This document shows, in pieces, positions 17,724 through 25,461 of a DNA stretch of 35,521 nucleotides. The number at the start of each line of letters is the position of its first letter. The stretch's first letter is position 1. The DNA is taken from the NCBI GenBank assembly GCA_964579415.1, contig CAZOGW010000019.1, positions 1-35,521 on the forward strand. Reading direction: 5' to 3'. The notes beneath the pieces were generated by a model. It saw nothing but the letters and a program-made list of their open reading frames with translations. It was not told the DNA's origin and did not search any database. The translations under genes were made by a program, and so were the position numbers. This DNA comes from CAZOGW01 sp964579415 (GTDB taxonomy: Bacteria > Actinomycetota > Acidimicrobiia > Spongiisociales > UBA5794).

Positions 17724-18833
17724 TCATCGCAGATCTCCGGCGAGCACACCGCCGCTGACATCCCAGCGGCGTCCCTCCACCGGGACCTCATCATCTCTCG
17801 TGGTAGTGACAAAAACCTGACCCACCGGAAGCATCTCGGCGACGGCCCGGGTCCGGGTGAGGTCCAGCTCGGAGAACACGTCGTCGAGCAGCAGCACCGG
17901 TGGGAACCCGTGCCGGTCGTGCAGCATCCGGTACGCCGCCACCCGCAAAGCCAGCGCCACTGACCGTTGCTCGCCCTGGCTGGCGCGGGTACGGGCGTCC
18001 CGCTCCCCCAGCCACAGACCGATGTCGTCGCGGTGAGGGCCTACCGTGGTGGTGCGCTGTTCCAGCTCCCGGCGGCGGCGGCGTTCCAGCTCGGCGACCA
18101 GCTTCTCCCCTGCCGCGTTCTGATCGAAGGCGGCGACGGCGGAATCCCCCCATGCCGGATCGAACGTCACCCGCAACGACTCGTCGTTGCCGGCGACCCC
18201 TTGGTGGGCATTGTCGAGGATCGGCCCCAGCCGCGTGACCAGTTGCCGGCGGGCGGACCAGAACATCACCGCGGCGGCGACGAGACGCTCGTCGATGGCC
18301 GCCAGCGTCGCCGCGTCCGTGTAGGGGCCGTCGTTGCGCAGCAGAGCGTTACGCTGACGCAGCACCCTCTCGTAGTCGTCGCGGACGGCTCCGTAGCCGG
18401 GGGTCAGTGCTCCCCCCAGGTCGTCGAGGTAGCGACGGCGGATCCCCGCACTCTCCTTCACCAGGTCGAGGTCGTCGGGTAGGAAGGCCACCACCGGCAC
18501 CAGCGACGCCACGTCCGAGAGCCGGGTGGGGCGTTTGCCGTTGACCAGCACCCGACGCCGACCGGTAGCGGGGATCTCCACCTCGACCCGGGACTCACCA
18601 GCCTCCTTGGCGAACCCGCCCCGGACGATGGCCCCGTCCGCTCCGGTGCGAACCAGCGCCCCGTCGGGCACCCCGCGGAACGAGGACAGAGTCGACAGGT
18701 AGGCGATCGCCTCGAGGACGGTGGTCTTGCCGGCGCCGTTGGGCCCGACCAGGACGTTCATCCCAGGATCGGGCCGCAACGCCGCCGCGCCGTAGAGGCG
18801 CAGATCGGTCAGCTCGAGCCAGGAGAGGTGCAC
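17724..18833 (-). CDS. recF: DNA repair/recombination protein RecF
   Basis: A 369-residue SMC-like ATPase that helps load RecA at single-strand gaps. Walker A is GPNGAGKTT at about residues 30-38. Residues 97-110 contain VAFLPDDLDLVKESAG, typical of RecF. The ABC signature region is TRASQGEQRSVALALR and Walker B is PVLLLDDVFSELD (about 314-326). The membrane-free cytoplasmic protein starts at 18833, four bases after the dnaN stop, so the two are probably co-translated. Confidence 0.97.
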   Translation of the reverse strand: MHLSWLELTDLRLYGAAALRPDPGMNVLVGPNGAGKTTVLEAIAYLSTLSSFRGVPDGALVRTGADGAIVRGGFAKEAGESRVEVEIPATGRRRVLVNGKRPTRLSDVASLVPVVAFLPDDLDLVKESAGIRRRYLDDLGGALTPGYGAVRDDYERVLRQRNALLRNDGPYTDAATLAAIDERLVAAAVMFWSARRQLVTRLGPILDNAHQGVAGNDESLRVTFDPAWGDSAVAAFDQNAAGEKLVAELERRRRRELEQRTTTVGPHRDDIGLWLGERDARTRASQGEQRSVALALRVAAYRMLHDRHGFPPVLLLDDVFSELDLTRTRAVAEMLPVGQVFVTTTRDDEVPVEGRRWDVSGGVLAGDLR

Positions 18834-18837
18834 CGTT

Positions 18838-19914
18838 TCAAAGCCGGACTGGCATCAACAGGTAGCGGAAGCTGTCGTCGTCGACACCGCGCAGCATGCC
18901 CGGCTTGAGAGGATCGGTGGTGTCGATCGCCACCTCGTCGGCGTTGATGGCGTTGACTCCCTCGGTGAGGTACTTGGTGTTGAAGGCGATGGTGAGATCC
19001 TCGCCGGAGAACTCACCTTCGATGTGTTCGGTCTCCTCGCCGACCTCCTGGCGCGACACGCTCAACTCGACGCCACCCTGGTGCATGGAGAGCCGCACCG
19101 GGATGTGGTCCTCGGCAACCAGCGCCGCTCGGGCCACCGCGTCGATGAGGCTCTCGCGGGAGACCACCAGGCGGTTCGGGTAGCTGTCGGGCAGCAGCGT
19201 GCGGTACGGCGGGAACGTCGCCTCGATGACCCGTACCGTCAACGATCCCCGGTCGGATGAGAACGAGGCATCGCGGTCGCCGAGGGCGATGGTGATCTCG
19301 TCGCTACCGATGGCCCGGCCGATCTCCCGCAGCCCCCGGTTGGGGACGATGGTGGTTGTCGTGCCGGCCACACCGGGGAGATCTTTCACTGCCAACCGGT
19401 ACGAGTCGGTGGCGACCAGTCGCAGCGTGTCACCCTCGGTGTCGAAGAGGACTCCGGTGAGGGTGGGGCGGGCATCGTCGGTGGAAGCCGCGGTACCGAC
19501 CTGCGACAGCGCCCGGGTCAGGGCCTCGCCGCCCACGGTGGTGCCACCGTTGCCCGACGTGGGCACGTTGGGGAAGTCGTCGACGTTGAGCTCCCGCAAC
19601 CGGAAGCGGGGACCGTTGCCGGTGATCTCCACCTCCCCGTCGGAGGCCGCCATCGTGACCGCCCCCGAGGGCAGCTTGCGCACCGCTTCGGCGGCGAGCT
19701 TGGCTGGGATGAGGGTACGCCCGTCCTCCAGCGCTTCGACCTCGAGAGCGGTGCGGATGGTCACCTCGGTGTCGGTGCCCGTCACGCGCAGTTTGCCGCC
19801 CTGCACCTCGCAGAGCAGTCCCTGGAGAATGGGAAGCGGAGATCGCGTGCCAACGGCCCGGCCTGCCCGGGCGAGGACGTCGGCGAGGTCGTCCCTCTCG
19901 GCTCGGATACGCAC
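18838..19914 (-). CDS. dnaN: DNA polymerase III sliding clamp (beta subunit)
   Basis: A 358-residue ring-forming clamp of three similar domains that tethers the replicative polymerase to DNA. Recognisable pieces are RSPLPILQGLLCEV near residue 25, LRELNVDDFPNVP near 105-118, ATDSYRLAV near 170, FPPYRTLLP near 237 and the C-terminal YLLMPVRL that closes the protein-binding pocket. The start is a GTG at 19914 preceded by a GAGGGG-type site. The origin unwinding elements lie just upstream (19942-19994). Confidence 0.97.
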   Translation of the reverse strand: MRIRAERDDLADVLARAGRAVGTRSPLPILQGLLCEVQGGKLRVTGTDTEVTIRTALEVEALEDGRTLIPAKLAAEAVRKLPSGAVTMAASDGEVEITGNGPRFRLRELNVDDFPNVPTSGNGGTTVGGEALTRALSQVGTAASTDDARPTLTGVLFDTEGDTLRLVATDSYRLAVKDLPGVAGTTTTIVPNRGLREIGRAIGSDEITIALGDRDASFSSDRGSLTVRVIEATFPPYRTLLPDSYPNRLVVSRESLIDAVARAALVAEDHIPVRLSMHQGGVELSVSRQEVGEETEHIEGEFSGEDLTIAFNTKYLTEGVNAINADEVAIDTTDPLKPGMLRGVDDDSFRYLLMPVRL

Positions 19915-19941
19915 AGTGAGTATTCCCCTCTTCTTCGACTC

Positions 19942-19994
19942 TTCAATGAATAATTAGAACAGTAGTGGTAGTAGGCCCTGTGGATTGTGGAGAA
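19942..19994. other. oriC unwinding region: DnaA boxes, GC spacer, DnaA-trios, AT-rich tract
   Basis: Read on the dnaA-dnaN sense (minus) strand: two overlapping DnaA boxes, TTCTCCACA (19994-19986) and CAATCCACA (19987-19979), then GGGCC (19978-19974), then CTA-CTA-CCA-CTA-CTG triplets (19974-19960), then an AT-rich stretch (19960-19942, with TTCTAATTATTCATT). This order is that of the basal unwinding system of Bacillus oriC, where DnaA spreads from a box over 3'-GAT-5' trios to open the helix. It lies in the 202-bp dnaA-dnaN gap. The boxes differ from TTATCCACA at one and two positions. Confidence 0.75.
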
Positions 19995-20116
19995 GCGGCC
20001 GAACCCGTTGCGCCGGCACGGTCCTGGCTTCCACAGCCGATGGGGAGCGAAGTGTGGTCACTCCCAGGGGCGGGCGAAGGCATGTTGATGGGTGTGGGCA
20101 TGGTCCCTGGTTGTCC

Positions 20117-21496
20117 TCAGCTCGCCTTGAGTTGCTGACAGAGGCTGGTGACTTCGTCGAAGGTCGCCTTGTCGTTGGCCATCAGCTGTTTGACCCGCTC
20201 CACGGCGTGGATCACGGTGGTGTGGTCCCGGCCGCCGAAGGCGGCGCCGATGCGGGGCAGCGACATGTCGGTCAGCTCGCGGCACAGGTACATGGCGATC
20301 TGGCGGGACCGGGCCAGCGGCTGCTTGCGGCTCGGCCCGTCGAGATCTTCGATGGTGAGGTTGTAGATGGCGGCCACCCTGTCTTTCACCAGCGCCGCGG
20401 TGATGACGTGGGCGCGGTTGCCGGGGAGGATGTCCTGGAGCACATCTTCGGCCATCTCGAGGGTGATGCGCTCGTGGGTAAGGGCGGCGTAGGCGGTGAC
20501 CCTGGTGAGGGCGCCCTCCAACTCGCGGATGTTATTGAGGACGTTGTAGCCGATGAACTCGAGAACGTCCTCGGGGACGGTGAGTGGGGCGAACTCGGCG
20601 TTCTTGCGCAAGATGGCGAGCCGCGTCTCCATATCCGGCGGGTGGACGTCGGTGGTGAGGCCGGACTGGAAGCGGCTGCGCAGGCGGTCCTCCAGCGACG
20701 CCAGGCTCTTCGGTGGGCGGTCCGAGCTGATGACAAGCTGCTTGCCCGCCTCGTAGAGGCTGTTGAAGGTGTGGAAGAACTCTTCGAGGATCTGGTCCTT
20801 GCCCTCGAAGAACTGAACGTCGTCGAGGAGGAGGACGTCGATCGTCCGGTAGCGGGCCTTGAACTCGGCCATCTGCTTACGGCGGATTCCGTTGATGAAC
20901 TCGTTGAAGAACTGCTCGGAGGACACATAGCGCACCACCGACCCGGGGACGAGCTCGCGGCGGTGATGGCCGACGGCGTGCAGCAGGTGGGTCTTGCCCA
21001 GGCCGGCCTGGCCGTAGATGAACAGAGGGTTGTAGTGGGTGCCCGCCTGCTCCCCCACCGCCATGGCGGCGGCATGGGCGAAGCGGTTCGACTGGCCGAC
21101 GACGAAGTTCTCGAAGGTGTACTTGGCGATGAGGCGCGACTCGAGGTCCTGAACCGGGATGGGCACGGCGGAGTCGGCGGTGATCACCACGTCGTAGTCG
21201 TGAGAGGGGCCTTCGTCAGCGGGTTGCGGAGCCATATGGCCATCGACGTCGAGGACGACGCCGATGGAGTCGCCGAAGACGGTGTGTGCCGCCACCGTGA
21301 TGGTGTCGAGGTGCCGCTCGGCAACCCAGCGCCGGTGGAACTCGTTGGGTGCCCCCAGGCTGAGGACACCCGCGCTGACGGCCGTATGCAGCGGCTGCAG
21401 CCACGTTTGCCAGGTTACGGGGGTCACGCTGCCTCGAAGAACCCGGCGGAAGTCGTCCGTAGGGGTATGGCCGTTCGAAGATGAGGTGCCGTTCAC
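20117..21496 (-). CDS. dnaA: Chromosomal replication initiator DnaA
   Basis: A 459-residue AAA+ initiator. The N-terminal domain I (about 10-80) carries WQTWLQPL and FHRRWV. An acidic linker follows. The AAA+ core starts at YTFENFVVGQSNRFAHAAA, with Walker A GQAGLGKTH and Walker B VLLLDDVQF. Domain IV has the DNA-binding signature GGRDHTTVIHAVERV near the end. The start is taken as GTG 21496, with AGGGACAGGA just upstream; an earlier GTG (21517) and ATG (21544) are in frame but would run into the DnaA-box cluster. These boxes (21533-21565) suggest autoregulation. Confidence 0.95.
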   Translation of the reverse strand: MNGTSSSNGHTPTDDFRRVLRGSVTPVTWQTWLQPLHTAVSAGVLSLGAPNEFHRRWVAERHLDTITVAAHTVFGDSIGVVLDVDGHMAPQPADEGPSHDYDVVITADSAVPIPVQDLESRLIAKYTFENFVVGQSNRFAHAAAMAVGEQAGTHYNPLFIYGQAGLGKTHLLHAVGHHRRELVPGSVVRYVSSEQFFNEFINGIRRKQMAEFKARYRTIDVLLLDDVQFFEGKDQILEEFFHTFNSLYEAGKQLVISSDRPPKSLASLEDRLRSRFQSGLTTDVHPPDMETRLAILRKNAEFAPLTVPEDVLEFIGYNVLNNIRELEGALTRVTAYAALTHERITLEMAEDVLQDILPGNRAHVITAALVKDRVAAIYNLTIEDLDGPSRKQPLARSRQIAMYLCRELTDMSLPRIGAAFGGRDHTTVIHAVERVKQLMANDKATFDEVTSLCQQLKAS

Positions 21497-21532
21497 TGTC
21501 CTGTCCCTGCTCGCCACGATCTGAGAATGCCA

Positions 21533-21565
21533 ATGTCCACACAAATATCCACATCGTGTGGAGAA
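21533..21565. promoter_or_regulatory. Cluster of three DnaA-box-like sites upstream of dnaA
   Basis: ATGTCCACA (21533-21541) and ATATCCACA (21545-21553) are each one change from TTGTCCACA/TTATCCACA. TGTGGAGAA (21557-21565, inverted) is one change from TGTGGATAA. The last one continues as a 13-base sequence (TGTGGAGAAGCGG) also found at 19986-19998 in the dnaA-dnaN gap. They fit origin binding, dnaA autoregulation, or both. Confidence 0.65.
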
Positions 21566-22015
21566 GCGGTTGTACGGGTTCCCTATGTGCCGACCCGTCC
21601 ACTACCGGGGAAGTACGGAGGGTCGTTCAAGCCCTCCGGCGACGGGCGAGTGTACGAAGGCCTTCGGGTGCCATCAACATCGGCAAAACCGTCGCTACGG
21701 TCTGCGCCGGGGTCGTCACGCCCGGCCGTGAATCGGTGTGTGACAACGGTTCCCGGGGACAGGACGCGAAACCCGAGTCCGGGACTGGACCTGAGAACCG
21801 GTCCAGAGGCGCCTGTGGATTGTTTCGCGGCTCATGACCAGTTTTCGCGCCGCGTGATACATGAGGGCGGCATGGGGGACTCTCGCTGCAGAGCCCCTGC
21901 GCAGGGCACCGGGCGGCCGACTTTGACAAACTCGCGGCACCTCTCATAACCTTGCATGTCCGCAGCGGCTCCCGCCGGGACCACCGCAACCTCCTCTCAT
22001 GGGTTCCCATTCCTG
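21566..22015. other. dnaA-rpmH intergenic region, possible second half of oriC
   Basis: No protein gene is supported here. It holds a further DnaA-box-like TGTGGATTG (21814-21822) inside a 12-base sequence (CCTGTGGATTGT, 21812-21823) repeated at the dnaA-dnaN gap, a 7-bp hairpin (CTGGACC..GGTCCAG, about 21785-21806), a GC palindromic segment around 21893-21907 and the rpmH promoter. The overlapping reading frames on both strands show no motif. Confidence 0.5.
21923..21952 (+). promoter_or_regulatory. Promoter of rpmH
   Basis: A perfect TTGACA (21923-21928), an 18-base spacer, then TAACCT (21947-21952). Transcription would begin near 21959 and give a leader of about 57 bases before the ATG at 22016. 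The strength suits a ribosomal protein operon. Confidence 0.7.
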
Positions 22016-22150
22016 ATGAAACGTACCTATCAGCCCAACGTGCGCCGTCGCAAGCGCAAGCACGGTTTCCGCGTCCGGATGCGCACGCGCTCGGGCCGGG
22101 CCATCCTCAAGCGCCGGCGCGACAAGGGACGCGACCAGATCAGCGCTTAG
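22016..22150 (+). CDS. rpmH: Ribosomal protein bL34
   Basis: A 44-residue, very basic protein of the 50S subunit. MKRTYQPNVRRRKRKHGFR is the textbook bL34 start, followed by RTRSGRAILKRRRDKGR. The ATG at 22016 gives exactly the family length. An in-frame ATG at 21956 would add 20 unrelated residues and lies before the predicted transcript start. It heads the rpmH-rnpA-yidD-yidC-khpB cluster. No clear ribosome site precedes the ATG. Confidence 0.97.
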   Translation: MKRTYQPNVRRRKRKHGFRVRMRTRSGRAILKRRRDKGRDQISA

Positions 22151-22216
22151 CCGGTGGGCGCACCACACCGCGCCGATCCGGCGGAGACCGCTTGTTACGG
22201 CGCCTCTTCGTCTACC

Positions 22217-22573
22217 GTGACAAGCGGCAGCGGCCCTCATCCCTCACTTCGGGGGCGCCGCGGCTTTGCCGACGTCTACCGCACCGGCGTACGCCGCCGT
22301 TGCGGTGATGTCACCGTGTTCGCCGCGCCCTCCAGCGAGGGCCCGGCGAGAGTTGGCGTCGTCGCCGGCAGGCGCGTCGGCACTGCGGTGCGGCGCAACC
22401 GAGCCAAGCGACGGCTCCGTGCCGCTCTGGCCGGGCAGGCCCTGCCGTCCGCCACGGCGTACGTGGTCGTGGCCGGGCCGGCGGTGCCGGACGTGCCCTT
22501 CGACCGGCTCGGCGAGTGGCTGACGGGAGCCCTCGACGCACCGGGCGTCGGGAGCGTAGAGGAGAAGATGTGA
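22217..22573 (+). CDS. rnpA: Ribonuclease P protein component
   Basis: Small basic protein that binds the RNase P RNA and helps it cut 5' leaders from pre-tRNAs. The family features are LRGRRGFADVYRTGVRR at the start, VGVVAGRRVGTAVRRNRAKRRLR (the RNR motif) in the middle, and AYVVVAGPAV. Start chosen at GTG 22217, giving 118 residues, the usual size. An earlier in-frame GTG at 22154 would add 21 residues and cannot be excluded. The end overlaps yidD by four bases (GTGA). Confidence 0.93.
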   Translation: MTSGSGPHPSLRGRRGFADVYRTGVRRRCGDVTVFAAPSSEGPARVGVVAGRRVGTAVRRNRAKRRLRAALAGQALPSATAYVVVAGPAVPDVPFDRLGEWLTGALDAPGVGSVEEKM

Positions 22574-22857
22574 CGATGAAGACGATGACCGACCGGGAGG
22601 CCCCACGCAGGGGCCCGCTCGTCGCGATCGCCGTCGGCCTCATCTCCGCCTACAGCCGCTTCCTCTCTCCCCTACTGGGCCGCAACTGCCGGTACCACCC
22701 CACCTGTTCGGCCTACGCCCGCACCAGCCTGGAGCGTTTCGGCCTGGCGCGTGGCGGCTGGCTGGCGTTGCGGCGCATCGGCCGCTGCCACCCGTTCCAT
22801 GACGGCGGCCTCGACCCGGTCCCCGACAGCCTCTCCCGACCGACAGGAAGATCGTGA
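22570..22857 (+). CDS. yidD: Membrane protein insertion efficiency factor YidD
   Basis: A 95-residue protein of the YidD family, which assists YidC-dependent membrane insertion. Signature: LISAYSRFLSPLLGRNCRYHPTCSAYARTS is split over residues about 20-49, with the conserved cysteines, then GGWLALRRIGRCHPFHDGG, then DPVP. The GTG at 22570 overlaps the rnpA stop and has GGAG 5 bases ahead; the ATG at 22576 is the alternative. It overlaps yidC by four bases, so the three genes are translationally coupled. Confidence 0.93.
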   Translation: MTMKTMTDREAPRRGPLVAIAVGLISAYSRFLSPLLGRNCRYHPTCSAYARTSLERFGLARGGWLALRRIGRCHPFHDGGLDPVPDSLSRPTGRS

Positions 22858-23741
22858 ATCCGTTCACATGGTTACAACAGGGTCTCGGGCAGATCCTGGC
22901 ATTCTTTTACGATTTGGTGCCGAGTTACGGGATATCGATCATCCTGCTGACCCTGCTGGTGAGCTTCATCATGTTCCCGCTCACCTTGAAGCAGACCCGG
23001 TCGATGCGGGCGATGCAGGACATCCAGCCTCAGGTCAAGGAACTGCAGAAGCAGTACAAGGACGACCGGGACGAGATGCAGAAGCAGCTCATGAAGCTGT
23101 ACCAGGAGCGCGGGGTGAACCCAGCCGCCGGCTGCCTCCCCCTCATCGTGCAGATGCCCATCTGGTTTGCGCTCTTCCGAGTGTTGCAGTCGCCGTCGAA
23201 CCTACCCGACGGGTCAGCACTCCAGACCGACATCGCCGCTCATGGCGTCGCCAACTTTCTCGGCATGGACCTGCTCATCTCCCCCAGCGAGGCCTTCTCC
23301 ACGCAGGGACTGGTCAGCGCCATCCCCTACCTGATCCTGGTACTCATCGTCATGGGTGCCGGCTACTACCAGCAGGCCCAGACCACGCGGCGGACCAAGG
23401 CGAACGGTCAGGCGGTGCAGCAGCCGGCCGGCATGCAGACGGTGCTCAAGATCATGCCCGTTTTCTTCGGGTTCATCTCATGGAGCTTTCCCGCCGGCCT
23501 GGTCCTCTACTTCGCCACCTCGAACCTGTTCCGGGTCGGTCAGCAGAGCGTGATCTTCGCTCTGGACGACAGGGACAAGGCGGCGAAGGCAGCGAGCATC
23601 ACCCAGGACGGAGGCGAGACCGGGCGGTCCCCCTTCACCGGGGAGGCCGTGGAAGGCAGCGACGACCCCGAGCAGTCACAGCCGAAGCCCGGGCCGTCGC
23701 CCAACGCCAGCAAGAAGCGCAACAAGCGCAGGAGGAAGTAA
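22854..23741 (+). CDS. yidC: Membrane protein insertase YidC
   Basis: A 295-residue Oxa1/YidC insertase that inserts proteins into the membrane with or without Sec. After a first helix (about 22-45, SIILLTLLVSFIMFPLTLKQTRSM) comes the cytoplasmic coiled hairpin (about 50-85). Then come NPAAGCLPLIVQMPIWFALFRVL, two more helices (about 160-180 and 205-230) and a charged C-terminal tail ending KKRNKRRRK, which may bind ribosomes. No N-terminal lipoprotein cysteine is seen. The start is a GTG overlapping the yidD stop. Confidence 0.96.
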   Translation: MNPFTWLQQGLGQILAFFYDLVPSYGISIILLTLLVSFIMFPLTLKQTRSMRAMQDIQPQVKELQKQYKDDRDEMQKQLMKLYQERGVNPAAGCLPLIVQMPIWFALFRVLQSPSNLPDGSALQTDIAAHGVANFLGMDLLISPSEAFSTQGLVSAIPYLILVLIVMGAGYYQQAQTTRRTKANGQAVQQPAGMQTVLKIMPVFFGFISWSFPAGLVLYFATSNLFRVGQQSVIFALDDRDKAAKAASITQDGGETGRSPFTGEAVEGSDDPEQSQPKPGPSPNASKKRNKRRRK

Positions 23742-23744
23742 GGC

Positions 23745-24680
23745 ATGGAGTGGGTCGAAGCCATAGGTAAGACGGTCGACCAGGCGGTCGACGCGGCTCT
23801 GGCCGAATTGGGCATCACCTCGCGCGAAAGCGCAGTCATCGAGGTGCTCCAAGAGCCGAAGGCGGGTTTCCTCGGGTTCGGTGGTCAGGAAGCCATCGTC
23901 AAGGTGATGGCAAAGCCGGCCGAGAAGAAGCCTCGGCGCCGGCGGGAGCGGAATCGTAAGAGCGGCCGCAGCGGCACGGGCCAGGAGCCTGCGCGCCAGG
24001 AAGGCCACAGCCGTGAGGGCGACAAGCCCCCCGGCACCAAGCAGGCGACGCCGGACGGCCAGCGGGGACGTGGTACCGACAGGCGGGGACGTGGCCGGGA
24101 TCGGCAGCAGGGTCCCCGTGGGGACGCCGGGGAATCAAAGGCAGAGGAGAAGAAGGTGTCCAACGGTCGCAACGGTGCCCCTGAGGCAACAGAGCCCAAG
24201 AGAGCGGATCGTCCCGAAGAGGCTCCCATCGAGGAGCAGGCCGAGGTGGCCGTCGAGTTCCTCCAGGGGCTGCTCGATGCCTTCGGGCTCGAGGGTGACA
24301 TCTCGACAAGGATCGAAGATGAAACGCTGTTCGTGAACGTCGACGGCGAGCAGACGGAGGCACTGGTCGGAACCAAAGGTGTCGTCATGCAATCGGTGCA
24401 CGAGATCACCCGCACCGTGATCCAGCGCAAGACGTTTGGCGCTCCCCGGCTGCGCCTCGACATCGCCGGTTACGCCGAGCGCCGCCGTCAGGCGCTCACC
24501 ATCTACGCGCGCAAGTTGGCCGACAAGGTCATCGACGAGGGTACCGAAGTGATGCTGGAGCCGATGAACTCCGCCGATCGTAAGGTCGTCCACGACGCGG
24601 TCACCGATGTGGAGGGTGTTCGCTCCTTCTCCGAGGGCGAAGAGCCGCATCGTGCCGTGGTGCTCGCTCCCACCGACTGA
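23745..24680 (+). CDS. khpB: KhpB/Jag RNA-binding protein
   Basis: A 311-residue protein, in order a Jag-N domain (about 1-55; GKTVDQAVDAALAELGI, then PKAGFLGFGGQEAIV), a long basic, Gly/Arg-rich and low-complexity linker (about 60-155), a KH domain (about 165-245; VNVDGEQTEALVGTKGVVMQSV) and an R3H domain (about 245-308; RRQALTIYARKLADKV, then SADRKVVHDAV). The family binds many RNAs and is linked to division and cell-wall control. It follows yidC by three bases. A strong hairpin stands behind it. Confidence 0.94.
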   Translation: MEWVEAIGKTVDQAVDAALAELGITSRESAVIEVLQEPKAGFLGFGGQEAIVKVMAKPAEKKPRRRRERNRKSGRSGTGQEPARQEGHSREGDKPPGTKQATPDGQRGRGTDRRGRGRDRQQGPRGDAGESKAEEKKVSNGRNGAPEATEPKRADRPEEAPIEEQAEVAVEFLQGLLDAFGLEGDISTRIEDETLFVNVDGEQTEALVGTKGVVMQSVHEITRTVIQRKTFGAPRLRLDIAGYAERRRQALTIYARKLADKVIDEGTEVMLEPMNSADRKVVHDAVTDVEGVRSFSEGEEPHRAVVLAPTD

Positions 24681-24716
24681 CACTCCCGGTTGACCATATC
24701 CCCCGCCGGGGGTCAG

Positions 24717-24744
24717 CTCACGGCCGCCGAAGGGCGGCCGTGAG
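24717..24744. terminator. Hairpin terminator after khpB
   Basis: A perfect 12-bp stem, CTCACGGCCGCC (24717-24728) with GGCGGCCGTGAG (24733-24744), closed by a GAAG tetraloop. It lies 37 bases after khpB and before rsmG. No T-tract follows. Confidence 0.75.
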
Positions 24745-24801
24745 GCGTCTCAGGACCCGCGGGCTGTTGGCGGGCCAACGACGACCTAACCTGGAACCCT
24801 C

Positions 24802-25461
24802 ATGTTTCACGTGAAACTTTCCGGACGGGATCTCGATCGACTCGCCGCGGTGCTCGACTGGATCGAGGTCGAGCGCACCAGCGAGCTGACCGAGGCCTTG
24901 ACAGGATATGCAGGGTGGTTGGTCGATGAGGGCATCAAGCTCGGAGGGCTTGGACCCAACGAGGCGGAACGGGTGTGGGACCGCCATGTCATCGACTCCC
25001 TGGTGTTCGGCTACGACGCAGCATCGACGGCGACGATTCTCGACATCGGCAGTGGTGTGGGACTTCCCGGAATCCCGCTGGCCGTGGCTCTCCCCCATGC
25101 CGAGGTGACCCTCCTCGACCGTGCCGGGCGCCGGATCGACGCTCTGAGACGGGTGGCGGCGGTGTTCTCCCTGGACGTGACACTCGTACACGGCGACGTG
25201 GCCGCGGCACGTTCCGAATATGACCGCGCCGTCCTCAGGGCGTCACTCACAGTCGATGCTGCCCTGGGCATCGTTCCCCCCCTGCTCAAGCCCGGCGGCG
25301 AAATGTGGTTCGGACTCGGTCGTGGTGACCGACCCGACGCGGTGACCCGTTGGCTCGAGTCGCCTGTCCCCTCGCCCCCGGGTGCCGAGACGGCATTGTT
25401 ACGGACACCGCCCGCGATCCTTGACTCGACCTCGTGGATGCTTAGGATGCAGGTGCCGTGA
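24802..25461 (+). CDS. rsmG: 16S rRNA (guanine527-N7)-methyltransferase RsmG
   Basis: A 219-residue SAM-dependent enzyme (GidB) that methylates G527 of 16S rRNA; loss gives low-level streptomycin resistance. SAM motif ILDIGSGVGLPGIPLA is at about 75-90, with the RsmG-typical WDRHVIDSL just before it and VTLLDRAGRRIDALR after it. The first codons (MFHVKL) are encoded by a parS-like palindrome. There is no clear ribosome site ahead of the ATG. The stop overlaps parA by four bases (GTGA). Confidence 0.95.
   Translation: MFHVKLSGRDLDRLAAVLDWIEVERTSELTEALTGYAGWLVDEGIKLGGLGPNEAERVWDRHVIDSLVFGYDAASTATILDIGSGVGLPGIPLAVALPHAEVTLLDRAGRRIDALRRVAAVFSLDVTLVHGDVAAARSEYDRAVLRASLTVDAALGIVPPLLKPGGEMWFGLGRGDRPDAVTRWLESPVPSPPGAETALLRTPPAILDSTSWMLRMQVP
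24803..24818. promoter_or_regulatory. parS centromere site
   Basis: TGTTTCACGTGAAACT matches the universal ParB site TGTTTCACGTGAAACA at 15 of 16 positions; the 14-base palindromic core is perfect. It lies inside the start of rsmG, about 0.65 kb before parA and about 4.8 kb from the predicted unwinding site. ParB would nucleate here and spread to organise origin segregation. Confidence 0.92.
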
